Positions 20,296 through 30,838 of a stretch of DNA of 64,000 nt are shown here, piece by piece; position 1 is the first letter of the stretch, and each line of letters starts with the position of its first letter. Under the pieces are notes generated by a model. That model saw nothing but the letters and a program-made list of their open reading frames with translations, was not told the DNA's origin and made no database searches. Made by a program: the position numbers and the translations under genes. Source of the stretch: Adiantum capillus-veneris (Eukaryota; Streptophyta; Polypodiopsida; Polypodiales; Pteridaceae); NCBI GenBank assembly GCA_014529385.2, contig CM043962.1:127975470-128039469 (forward strand), given 5' to 3'.

Positions 20296-23200
20296 ATGGC
20301 TGGATCACAGGACACTCCTCTTTACAATATCAAGAAGCTGGATGGAACCAATTTCCCATTGTGGAAGAAGCAGATTTGGCACGTGTTGGTACAAAAGAAG
20401 CAGATAAAACCTATAAAGCTCAAGGGGATAAAACCAGAAGATATGGACGAAGATGAATGGAGCGAAATGGATGAATTGGCACTTTCTACCATTATGCTGA
20501 CTTTGGCAGAAAACGTTTACTTCAATGTAGCAGACGAGATGTCGGCTTATCAAGCATGGTTAAAGCTGAGTGATCTTTATGAGAAGCAGAGTGCAGCTTC
20601 ACAGGTATACTGGCTTAAGAAGCTTGTTGACTTGAAGATGAAAGAAGGGACACCTATGTCCAATCATCTGAATGAATTCAACACAATCTATAGTCAGTTG
20701 TCAGCTCAAGGTGTCAAGTTTGATAAACCTGTTAGAGCTATGTTCCTGCTGATCACATTGCCGAAAAGTTGGGACACTTTTCGCACAGCTTTGAGTAATT
20801 CTGCACCTCCAGATGGTTTGAACATAGCAGGTGTAGAAGGAAGTCTGCTTACTGAAGAAACCAATAGAAAGACAATGGACAAAGGCAAAGGAACCGCCTT
20901 AGTTGTCAGGGGAAGGACCAAAGAAAAGTACAAACGTGGAAAGAGGAATCAGTCTCGTAGCAAGTCCCGCAGTGCTAAAGGCAAGAGAGACATAGAATGC
21001 TACCATTGTGGCAAGAAGGGTCACATGAAAAGAGACTGCAGAGAATGGAAAGCAGAAAAAGGCAAAGAGAAAGCTGAAGACCATGGTGAGAAGAACAAGT
21101 CCTCAGTGAAGATTCAAGAAATAAATGTGACAAACACTGTTGCAGAGGATGACAGTCTAGTGTCAGGAGACATCTACTTCTTGAAGAATACAATGGACTC
21201 AGCTCTTCTTACAACATCTGATGGAAATGCACTGAGTGACTGGATTATAGACTCAGGGGCATCACTTCATGTGTCTCCAAACAAGGAGTGGTTTACCTCT
21301 TATGTGACCACTAAAGATCATGTTCGGCTAGGCAATGGGCAGACATGTGAGATCTTAGGTGTTGGAGATGTTCAATTGAAGTTTCAGAATGGCTCTTCTT
21401 TCACGCTGAAGAATGTGAGACATGTTCCCGCAATTACAAAGAGCTTGATTAACACAGGTTTACTTGATGATGCTGGCTACGTCACCACTTTTGGACAGAA
21501 CATGTGGAAGATATCCAAGGGTTCTATGACAGTAGCACATGGAGTAAAGTCTGGAGGACTTTACATGATTTATGTATCAAATGTCTCTAAAAATGTAATC
21601 AATGTAACCGACCAGCCGAACGTTTCTTTGTGGCATAGCCGGTTAGGACATATGTCCAAGAAGGGAATGGAAATCTTGTCTCCTTCTGGTTATTTACCTG
21701 GCTTTTCATTTAATGATTTTGAATTCTGTGAACATTGTCTGTATGGTAAGCAAACACAACAGCCACATAAGCATAGAAACAGTAGAAGAGATACACAGTT
21801 GGCACTTGTTCATAGTGATTTGTGTGGACCTATGCCTAACCTATCTCTAGGGGGAGCTTCTTACTTTATGACATTTATAGATGATTACTCGAGGAAAGTA
21901 TGGGTTTACTTTCTCAAGCACAAGGATGAAGCGTTTAGTGTTTTCAAAACGTTTGTGACACTTGTGGAGAATCAGAGTGGCAAGAAGCTTAAATGCATAC
22001 GCAGTGACAATGGTGGAGAGTATGTTTCAAAGGCTTTTCAGGAATTTTGTGAGTCAAAAGGTATAAAACGTGAACTTACTGCTCCTTACAATCCTCCTCA
22101 AAATGGTGTTGCTGAGAGGATGAATAGGACCATACAAGAGAAGGTCAGAAGTATGTTCTCTAATGCACAGCTGCCAAATGGGTTTTGGGCTGAAGCTATA
22201 TCAACAGCTGTTCATCTTGTAAATTGATCTCCTAGCAAGGTTTTGCAGAAGGATTCAGTGCCAGAGATGGTATGGTCAGGCAAAATTCCCTCATACAAGC
22301 ATCTCAGAGTCTTTGGCTGTGAGGCATATACTCACGTTCCAAAGGAATTTAGGAACAAACTTGAGCCAAAGAGTAGAAAGTGCATCTTTCTAGGCTATGG
22401 TAATTCTGGTGAGGTGGGGTATAGACTTTGGGATCCCGAATCCAGAAAGGTTGTCCGCAGCAATGATGCTCACTTTAATGAATCCAAATATCATTCTAAA
22501 CCAGAGAGGGTTGAGGAGATTAGAAGAGTTGTCTTCCAAGAAGATGGACCTGCACGTGCAAGACAAAATGTCAGGTCTCAAGAGGAGCAAGGACAGGATA
22601 GATTGGAACCACAGGTTGTGGCTGAGCCTGATACACCTATTGTGCGTAGATCTGGACGTGTCACACAACCTCCTGATAGGTTTGTTCCATCTATGAACTA
22701 TGTCATGTTGACTGATTGCAATGAGCCTTCATGTTACAAGGAAGCAGTGCAAATGAAGGACTCCGGAAATTGGCAATTGGCCATGCAGTCAGAGATGACA
22801 GCTCTGCATAAAAACAAGACATGGAAGCTAGTTAAATTACCACAGGGCAAAAAGGCTCTACCTTGTAAATGGGTTTACAGGTATAAGATCACCGCTCATG
22901 ATAGTCAGCCAAAGTACAAAGCAAGGCTTGTTGCCAAGGGCTTTAAGCAAGAACAAGGCATTGACTTTGATGAAGTCTTCTCTCCGGTGGTCAAGATGAC
23001 TACATTGAGATGCTTTCTTGCATTGGTTGCCATATTAGATTTGGTGTTGCACCAAATGGATGTCAAGACAACGTTCTTGCATGGTGATTTGGATGTGGAA
23101 ATTTACATGCAGCAGCCAGAAGGGTTTGTTGAGAAAGGCAAGGAAGATTGGGTATGCCAGTTGTTAAAGAGTCTTTATGGCTTAAAACAATCACCGAGGG

Positions 23201-24280
23201 CATGGTACCATAAATTCCACAAGTTTATGCTTTCTCAAGGCTACAAATGTAGTGAGTTTGATCACTGTCTACATACAAAGAGGGCTAAGGATGGTAGTTG
23301 GCTGATCCTTATTTTGTATGTGGATGACATGTTGATTGCTGAAAAGCACTTGGAAGAAATTTCAGCTTTGCAGTCAAAGATGGCAAAATCGTTTGACATG
23401 AAAGACATGCGTGAGGCAAGTCATATACTTGGTATGCGCATTGAGAGAGACAGATCAAAGAAGTTGATTTGGTTATCTCAAACAGAGTATATTGACAAGG
23501 TTTTGCAACGTTTCAATATGGAGAAGGGAAAGGCACTGAGTGTTCCATTGCCACCATATGTGAAACTTAGCAAACAAGATTGTCCTGTGTCTGAGGAAGA
23601 ACAGGATGAAATGGATAAGATTACATATGCATCTGCAGTGGGTAGTTTGATGTATGCAATGATTGCTACTCGCCCAGATATTGCATTTGCAGTGGGAGTA
23701 GTAAGTCGATACGTGTCAAACCCAGGCAAGAAACATTGGGAGGCAGTGAAAGGAATATTGAGATACCTGAAAGCTACAAAGAGTATGCGTATATGCTATG
23801 GGAGTCAGGAGCTAAGTGTAAAGGGTTTTACAGACTCAGATTATGCAGGTGACTTAGAATACCAACTGAAGGTCTACGTCAGGGTATGTCTTTACATTGG
23901 CTGGTGGAGCAGTATCATGGCGTTCTAGATTACAAGATTGTGTTACTCAGTCTACTACAGAGGCTGAATATGTTGTAGCATCAGAGGCGTGCAAAGAATC
24001 AATTTGGCTTAATCGACTAGTAACAGATTTGGGAATCAAAGAAGAGATGCCTGTGTTATATTGTGATAGTCAAAGTGCTATACAATTGGCTCTCAATCTA
24101 GTTTATCACTCAAAGACAAAGCATGTGGATGTGAAGTATCATTTCATCAGGGAAATGCTCGAGGATAAGCAACTTCAGCTTGTCAAAGTTCACACCACAG
24201 AAAATCCTGCTGATCTACTTACAAAAGGACTTCCCTCAGAGAGCTTTGTGCATTTTCGCAAGCAATTAGGTGTAGGGTAG
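20296..24280 (+). pseudogene. Copia-1 gag-pol polyprotein
   Basis: The ATG at 20296 opens a 643-codon frame. Gag begins with 'LDGTNFPLWKKQIW' and has a CCHC knuckle CYHCGKKGHMKRDC (residues 235-248). The protease has WIIDSGAS (D-S-G near residue 319). A pre-integrase segment (LWHSRLGH, CEHCLYGK) is followed by an integrase with the Asp, Asp, Glu motifs HSDLCGP, RSDNGGEY and NGVAERMNR. The frame stops at TGA 22225-22227 and continues in the same frame after it, through RT (KWVYRYK, KARLVAKGF, YVDD at 23317-23328) to the start of RNase H (TDSDYAGD). A +1 frameshift near 23871 shifts the rest (STTEAEY, YCDSQSAIQLA, KTKHVDVKYHFIREM) into the frame ending at TAG 24280. The Tork/Tnt1-like organisation is inferred from domain order and gag similarity. 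RT and integrase active sites look intact. Confidence 0.95.
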
Positions 24281-24356
24281 TACATCACTTCTCTACATCT
24301 CTTGTATATTAGCTTGTATAGTAGCTTCTCTAACACTTAAAGTACCACATTGGACT

Positions 24357-24369
24357 TTAAGTGGGAGGT
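24357..24369 (+). other. Copia-1 polypurine tract
   Basis: ttaagtgggaggt lies immediately before the 3' LTR and matches the tract before the LTR-6 3' LTR. Confidence 0.8.
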
Positions 24370-24561
24370 TGTTGGGGTATAAAGCCCAATGTGGTCGCCC
24401 AGGTAAGTGGGCGGGCCGCCAGGTATGTACACATATTCTTTTGTAAAAACCTAATAAGAACTCACTATGCTCTACACATTACAGTAGAGCGAGTTCACCA
24501 TATCGTCGTGCTCTTCTTCTCGCACTCTCTCTCGCGTCGCACTTCCGCTCGTACTCCTTCA
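24370..24561 (+). repeat. Copia-1 3' LTR
   Basis: 192 bp, colinear with 19006-19197 with five transitions and no indels (about 2.6% divergence). Confidence 0.95.
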
Positions 24562-24582
24562 ACGGGTTCAAGACATGGGGTG

Positions 24583-24660
24583 TGGACTGCCCCAAATTTA
24601 CAAGCCTACCTGAATTTACTTTTCTCCCCAAATTTATCAAATGTCTCAGATTTACAAATG
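24583..24660. repeat. Degenerate gaatttac minisatellite, right array
   Basis: Four units (ccccaaatttac, cctgaatttac, cccaaatttat, agatttac) of about 19 bp in the right half of MITE-2. Confidence 0.65.
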
Positions 24661-24923
24661 TGCATCTGACTGCCCGATTCACCTCAATCGTAGATCCCAT
24701 TTGAAGCCGCCCGTGTGAGATAGTGTGGAGGACACACACCCACATGTCACAGGGAAGGAACCATAGCATGTGTGCTTCAAGCCCCTTGCCTTTAATGCTA
24801 GGCCAACTCCCCTTGACACTCCAGTACTCTTTCTTAAAGTGCTTCAAAAATTGTTGAATGTTGGGCACCTCTATGTGTCAAAGCAAATGTATTGCCCTCC
24901 CTCACCCTCCCAAAGTCGTTCTC

Positions 24924-26479
24924 TGTCATAATAATCAATATCTAATTCTCCTAAATGATTTTCTCATATTAAACTAATCATTTAATGTGGGGAAGTGCCA
25001 GGGGAGAAAAGGCTAGAATATTGGTTAAGCTAGCAAACCCCGGCCACAGTAGGGATCTAAAGGGGGGCCATCTGCAAAAGAGCCATGTGCAAAAATGGGC
25101 TAAAAAGACCCTAAGGTTCAACCCATTAAGACTTCCAAAATGCTAAGGTTGTGTCCAAAGGGTTAAAGCTTAGGGGGAATTGGATGCTTTGTGTGCTCTC
25201 CAAAGTCAACACATATCCCTACATGGGAGGGGGCGAGCCCTTCTTCTAGGGGATGAGAGAGAAAGCCACACACACACACACACACACACAGGCTCCCTTT
25301 ACACAAAGGGAATGAGGGACACATGTCAGCTCCGTAGGCCAGATGCCACAAGGTGTGCCCAGTTTCTATTGGATGACCCTTGAAGTGGACCAATGAGAAT
25401 TAAGCTAGAGTAAATCTAGTTTAATTAATTTAAACATTTAATAAAAGAAACCAATGAGAATTAAGTCTCCTAAAAGACTATTGGGTAGTCTCACAAGGGG
25501 TCCAATGAGCATTCAGGAGCCCAATGGCTTGCCTGATTCCTATCGGCCAGGAGGCAAAGGGGTCCAATGAGAGTTTAGTTTAATTATTTAATTACCTAAA
25601 GCTCTCACAAAAGGGGAAAGGGGGACACATGTCAGAAGGCTATCACTTATGCTGCTTAATAGTGATTGGTTTGACTTGGGGAGAGCCAATGAGGGCTCAG
25701 CAAGAGCAAATAGCAAGAGGGCTCGCCCAAGAGAGAGAGGGGGCTGATTTTTGCAAGGCATTATGACACACACACTCACACAATCTCATGTGTGAAGAAA
25801 GAGAAGACTATCTCTTCCCAAGCTTTAATGGAGAGCTCATCACCTACTCCAAGCTTGTGAGATAGAAGCCTACATCAACACACTCTTGGCATGTGGATGC
25901 AAATCCAACCAAGAGCCAAGCTTCAATGCATGCTCATCTCCTCTACCAAGATAATTACGAAGCTAAGCTATGATAATATGAGTGATTATGTGAGGAGATG
26001 TACATCTTTCTCGTAAGATACTCCTTCTTCCTCTCAATCTACTCTCATACCCTGCTAGCTCTCACCATCTTCGAAGGTGTGTGAGGTCTTGGGTTTGAGA
26101 ACAGGGATAATTCAAGTTGTGTTTGCTAAGTGTTTTGCTTAGTGCATGAAGCTTTCATCTTCATTGCACTAGCTAGTCTTGAAGGAACACAAAGAATTGT
26201 ATTGTACAATGTCTCTCTTGATGGGAGAAACCATAATACAAAGCCTTTTGGAGGGGGGACCGGCTCCATGCAAATCCGGTCCTCAACTGTTGTCATTAGC
26301 TTAATTTATCTCTCTTTTGAAAGTATTGTCGATGCTATCTAACTAGGTGTTATGCTTTTTGTTGCTCTCTCCACCCAAGCACTCTTGTAATTCTCATTAG
26401 GAGTCTATTCTAATGAAATGCCCACTATGTTCATGCTCATTTCCGCTACACACAAGTTATTAGGCCATTAAATGTTACA
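24924..26479 (+). repeat. Gypsy-1 5' LTR
   Basis: 1,556 bp, bounded by TGTCATAA and GTTACA. It contains a (CA)n tract (25267-25290) and a cluster of CCAATGAG motifs described separately. Confidence 0.95.
25390..25693 (+). promoter_or_regulatory. CCAATGAG cluster in Gypsy-1 LTR
   Basis: CCAATGAG occurs at 25390, 25451, 25502, 25564 and 25686, plus CCAATGGC at 25521. Spacings of 61, 51, 62 and 122 suggest a decayed repeat of about 61 bp. CCAAT boxes are known binding sites of NF-Y factors, and position in the upstream part of an LTR fits a U3 enhancer. The cluster is kept in the 3' LTR (from 32300) and, inverted, in Gypsy-2. Promoter activity is inference; no convincing TATA box was identified. 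Confidence 0.45.
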
Positions 26480-26480
26480 T

Positions 26481-26492
26481 TGGTATCAGAGC
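26481..26492 (+). other. Gypsy-1 primer binding site
   Basis: TGGTATCAGAGC, one base after the LTR end, complementary to initiator tRNA-Met. A 400-bp untranslated leader follows. Confidence 0.9.
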
Positions 26493-26896
26493 ACAAGATT
26501 TCTCTTTTCTTGCTCAAGAAGGGAGGTCCTCAAGCTAACTACAAATGGTTGGTATTATTAATTGCCTGTGAGTAAGTAGAATAAGGATTTTTCAGCCTTG
26601 TAGTGCGCGTGCCTTTGTGCAGTTAACGGGGCATCACCGTCGAGAGCTATGGTCTTAATAGTGGAGTCCTACGGGGCTTCCCTACGGCTTAACCACTATT
26701 GAGCTATTAGAAGCTTGATAGGAGACGGTGATGTTTTGGTGTCGAAAGACCCTCTCTTCTATTCCTTGCAATTAATGGTATTCGAGCCGCGAGTACAGTA
26801 GCTTGAGTGCTTTTTCTAAAGGGGTAAAGAGGAGTAGCAACTAGGGCTTGAAGTGCCAAAGTACACCTAAAAAGTTTACACCTAAAAGTTGTTAGA

Positions 26897-27817
26897 ATGG
26901 CTGACAATAGTAAAGAGAGTGAAATTAATGTTGATAACTTTGATTTTGCTCATGAGCAAGCTACTAATGATGCTTCAATGCTTGTTAACTATCTTGTTTC
27001 TAGGCTTCAACAAGCCATGGGCAATCCATCTCTCCAAAGTGAAGTGCAACGGCAGCTCCGTGCTCACGGGATTCTCCAAGCTCATCACCATGACGAGAGA
27101 ACACCTAGGAAGCCTCCTTGTGAGACTACCAAAAGAGGTCTCTCTCCGATTCGGGAAGAAGAAGAGAATCCATATGAAGGGCTCAAGAATTTACTTCTTG
27201 ATGATGCATCTCCTTCCCAAAGGATAACTCAAGAGCCTCCACCAAAGGAACGAGAAAGAAGCGAGTCTCCCGCCACCTTGGCGGAGATGGCTCCACGAAG
27301 ACGGCGGGCTAAACTCTCTCCATCACCACCAAAGTGGAGAAGACCATCGTATTATTCTCCTCACCACAATTCAAAGAGGGATGATAAAAAGCAAGAAAAG
27401 AAAAAGGCGAGAAAGAGGACACCCTCTTCTCCATCTTCTTCATCCTCTTCCTCTTATGAAAGTGATGGTGAAGACGACAAAGATCAAGACAAGAAAAAGG
27501 CGAGAAAGAGGTCACCCTTTTCTCCACCTTCTGAAGAAAGTGATGGTGCAACCTTTGAACCATCAAAAAGAAGAGGCCATAGGAAATCCTATGCCGCATG
27601 GAAGAGGTCGTCCAAGCTGAAGAAATTCAAAGAGGGAGGGAAGAGCATCTCTTTCCTTACTTATGATGGCACCTTTGGTGCTATGGACAAAGTCTTGGCC
27701 TTTATCCAGCAATTCGATGCGGCGTTTGGAGATGAGGGCTTCACGGAGTCCTCTAAGCTATGCCATGTAGCTATGCACTTTCAAAAGTCCGCCAGACAAT
27801 GGTGGTCTAGCCTATGA
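26897..27817 (+). pseudogene. Gypsy-1 gag, N-terminal part, ended by TGA
   Basis: The frame starts at ATG 26897. After an acidic start there is a long Arg/Lys/Ser-rich stretch (about residues 125-240) with two copies of a 'DKKKARKR.PFSP'-like unit and poly-Ser. Then comes the gag core 'FLTYDGTFGAMDKVLAFIQQ' and 'ARQWWSSL'. TGA at 27815-27817 interrupts the core. The reading frame continues unchanged beyond it, and Gypsy-2 has an Arg codon (cgg) at this point, so the stop is a point mutation, most simply CGA to TGA. Confidence 0.9.
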
Positions 27818-29662
27818 GCCAACGGTGAAGCTCCAGGAACATGGAAAGCTTTAAGAGCTTCCATTATGAAGCAGTTTTTGGCCACCGATGCAAAAGACAA
27901 AGTACTCACCGAATGGCGAAGCTTAAAGCTCTCCCCCAATGAATCCATCCACAAATATGTAGACAAGTTTTGGGACCTACAACTCAAAGCCACTGTCTTC
28001 AAAAAGTTGGATTTTGGAGAGCAAAAGCAACAATTTTGTGCGGGCTTAACCGAAGAAATGGCGGAGTATGTCAACTCCCAAAGGCCACGTACCATATCGG
28101 TGGTAATACACCATACTATGGTGGCCTATCGAATCAATTTCCAAACGGGGGCTAAAATAAATAATAAGCCCCCAGAAAACAAGGGTTCCAATGAGCCTAA
28201 GGGGAAGGACAATGTCCAAAAGTCTCCTAAGGGAAACTCCAACAAAGCTAAAGAGAAGGGAGTTTACAAAGGTAAGAATAAACTCTCTCCTGAAGAGCTT
28301 GAGCGTTATCGTAAGGATAACCGATGTTTCAAGTGCGGCGAACAAGGGCATGCGTACCGTGCTTGTCCCCAAAAGAACAACCGCCAAGATCCTCCTAGAG
28401 CTTCCTTGGTTGAAATCCAAGAGGAGGAGACTCACCAAACTCACCACAAAGGATCTCCTCTATGCCATGCTTGGGGAAAGGTAAGAGAACATGATGCTTT
28501 TATTCTCTTTGACCTTGGTTCTACTCACAATTTTATATCTATGGAGTTAGCCACCAAGCTAGGCATACAATCCTACGAGATGGGAGATGTCCTACCCGCA
28601 GACAGTGCCTTCAAGGGGCAAGAAGCTTCAGTCACTCCCTTAATTGGGAAATTGAGGCTTCATGTCCAAGGCTATGTGGACAAAGAGTACTTCTTTATCT
28701 CTCCTCTCAAGCATGAGGATGTAATCCTAGGGGCACCATGGTTTGACCGCCTGGCTGCCGATGTTAAATTTCCTGAAAGGAGAATCTCCTTTAAGTTCAG
28801 GGAAAAAGACATGTATATAGATGCTAAGGAAAAGGGTAACACTATCCCCATTGTACATACACCAGCTTTCAACAAGTCAATAAAGAGCTCTATTTCCGTG
28901 TACATGATTTTTGTTAAAGACTCTCAAAATGAACCTAATGCTTTAGCAAAAGAAAATAAAAGCAACCAAAAGGAATTAGAGTTATCCAATTTTCTCAAGG
29001 GGTTTCAAGATGTTTTTATTGACGACATCCCTTGTGAGCTACCTCCTAAACGAGGTAATGATGACCATGCAATTGAACTTCTTCCAGGAAGTTCACCGCC
29101 TAACAAACCTCCTTATAGAGTTTCTCAAGCTCAACAAGAGGAGATTATGCAGCAAGTGCATGAGTTAGTTGAGAAGGGCATGGTTAGGCCTAGCTCATCT
29201 CCATTTTGCTCACCGGTGCTATTAGTGCAAAAGAAAGACGGCACATATCGTATGTGTGTCGACTATAGAGCACTAAATAGGATCACTATCAAGAATAGGT
29301 TTCCCGTTCCACGGGTAGAAGACCTATTTGATAAGCTACAAGGATCGACCTACTTTAGTAGGATTGACGTAAAAAGTGGCTATCATCAGATAAGGATAGT
29401 TGATCAAGATATTGTAAAGACCGCATTTCGCACCACATTTGGTCTTTACGAATACATTGTCATGCCTTTTGGCTTGACCAATGCACCAACCACATTCAAC
29501 CGCTTGATGGAGAAGCTGTTCCGGCCTCATCGAACCTTCACTGGAGTGTTCTTTGATGATATTATCATCTACTCTAATTCATTAGACGAACACAAGCAAC
29601 ACCTCCAGGTAATATTTCAAGTTTTGAGAGAGAATAAACTTTATGTTAATCGAAAGAAATAG
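27818..29662 (+). pseudogene. Gypsy-1 gag end, protease and reverse transcriptase
   Basis: Same frame as the upstream gag. It contains the CCHC knuckle CFKCGEQGHAYRAC (28325-28366), a retropepsin segment FDLGSTHNFIS (28508-28540) and an 'ILGAPWFDRLAADV' flap region. The RT follows, with YRMCVDYRALN, IDVKSGYHQIR, MPFGLTNAPTTFNRLME and the catalytic VFFDDIIIYS near 29550. The protease has D-L-G where D-S/T-G is usual. The frame ends at TAG 29660-29662, immediately followed by RNase H sequence. Compared with Gypsy-2, the RT thumb/connection and the first part of RNase H (about 0.4-0.5 kb) are deleted at this junction. Confidence 0.92.
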
Positions 29663-29664
29663 GC

Positions 29665-30000
29665 TATGAGAGTCGAAGGCTCGACCCTATTGAGCAAGCT
29701 CTAGGCATATATGAAAAGGAGCTCCTTGCAGTTCTACATGCCTTAGACTCATGGAAGCACTATTTATTGGGGACTCCTTTCATTCTGCGAACGGACCACC
29801 AAAGTCTTAAGTACTTCATGACGCAGACCAAGCTCTCCGACAAACAAATGAGGTTGGAAAATTTCCTTTCACAATTTCATTTTCATATTGCTCACATTGC
29901 TGGCAAGCATAATCAAGTAGCTGATGCACTCTCAAGACGGCCGAGAGTGAATGCGGTTTCCATAGCAACTCACAATGATCTATCTTCAATGATAGATGAA
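29665..30000 (+). pseudogene. Gypsy-1 RNase H, N-terminally truncated
   Basis: It reads YESRRLDPIEQALGIYEKEL, HYLLGTPFILRTDHQSLKYF and KHNQVADALSRR, the classic C-terminal two thirds of a gypsy RNase H. The segment with the first catalytic Asp is missing through the upstream deletion. A 22-bp tandem duplication at 29979-30022 shifts the frame immediately downstream. Confidence 0.9.
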
Positions 30001-30022
30001 TCTATCTTCAATGATAGATGAG
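29979..30022 (+). repeat. 22-bp tandem duplication causing frameshift
   Basis: tctatcttcaatgatagatg plus aa/ag occurs twice in succession. Twenty-two is not divisible by three, so the duplication alone accounts for the frame change between RNase H and integrase. Confidence 0.95.
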
Positions 30023-30838
30023 TATGCTATTGATCCCGATTTTAGAGATGTGATTTCAGCCCTTGCATTAGGGAAGAAAGAAGAACCATTTACCTTACAA
30101 GATGGTTATCTTCTCTATGGCAATAGACTATGCGTTACTAACTCACTACGTGAGAAAGTAATGTATGAATCTCATGCTCCACCTTATGCGGGGCATAGAG
30201 GGATTCAGTCTACCTTAAAGGGAATTGAAACATATTTCTATTGGCCTACCATGAAAGTGAACATACAAGAGTATGTTTCTAAATGTGTGGTATGCCAAAA
30301 GAAAAAATTTGATAGAGGGAAGCAACTTGGATTGGTTCAACCCTTGCCAATCCCTAATTCACCATGGGAGAACATATCCATGGATTTTATCTTTGGATTG
30401 CCTAAGTCTATCCATGGGAATACGGGAATATGGACGATAGTAGACAGGTTCAGTAAACAAGCTCATTTTATACCTGTAAAAAAGACTATCAAAGCCCATC
30501 AAATGGCAACCCTCTTCATTTCACAAATTTTCAAGTACCATGGCTTGCCAATGTCCATAGTGTCGGATAGAGATCCTCGAATGACCAGTAATTTCTGGAA
30601 GGGTCTCTTTGAGAATTTAGGGACAAGGCTAAACTTCTCTTCGGCCTATCATCCACAAACGGATGGCCAAAGTGAAATAGCTAACCTAACCATTCTCGAT
30701 CTACTAAAAGCCTATTTAACGGAAGTAGATCAAAGATCCCAATGGGAGAAGTACTTACCCTTAGTGGAGTATGCTTACAATAACACTGTACATACTTCCG
30801 CGGGAAAAGCACCTTTCGAGGTAATTGAGGGAAGATAA
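30023..30838 (+). pseudogene. Gypsy-1 integrase core
   Basis: The zinc-binding region is visible (GHRGIQ ... CVVCQKKK). It is followed by the catalytic core with Asp in SMDFIFGL, Asp in VSDRDPRMTSNFW and Glu in QTDGQSEIANL, then QWEKYLPLVEYAYNNTVH and APFEVIEGR. TAA at 30836 ends the frame one base out of register; an extra base near 30837 separates it from the C-terminal domain. The three acidic residues are intact. Confidence 0.92.

Larger units (their letters stand above)
19006..24561 (+). mobile_element. Copia-1: near-complete Ty1/copia element
   Basis: This 5,556-bp element has 192-bp LTRs starting TGTTGGGG and ending CTTCA, an iMet primer site, one gag-pol reading frame, a polypurine tract, and a perfect 5-bp target duplication acggg (19001-19005, 24562-24566). 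The LTRs differ at five positions, all transitions. Domain order is gag, protease, integrase, RT, RNase H. It is disabled by one in-frame TGA and one frameshift but is otherwise well preserved. The gag and leader resemble the relic at 43590-44260. Confidence 0.95.
18750..24732. mobile_element. MITE-2, split by Copia-1
   Basis: Without Copia-1 this is an element of about 420 bp (18750-19005 plus 24567-24732). The left end ccttgtcactatatcacac and the reverse-complemented right end cctccacactatctcacac are inverted repeats. Both are followed after a few bases by tcaaatgggatc, giving about 50 bp of inverted similarity. The 12-bp direct repeat cacacacccaca flanks it (18738-18749, 24733-24744); this is low-complexity sequence but well placed for a MULE-type target duplication. 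The interior holds a tRNA-like core and two arrays of a degenerate gaatttac repeat. Confidence 0.65.

Noticed and set aside
27309-27620. Lys/Arg/Ser-rich ORFs on the opposite strand or other frames of Gypsy-1 gag
   Set aside because: They are shadows of the gag low-complexity region.
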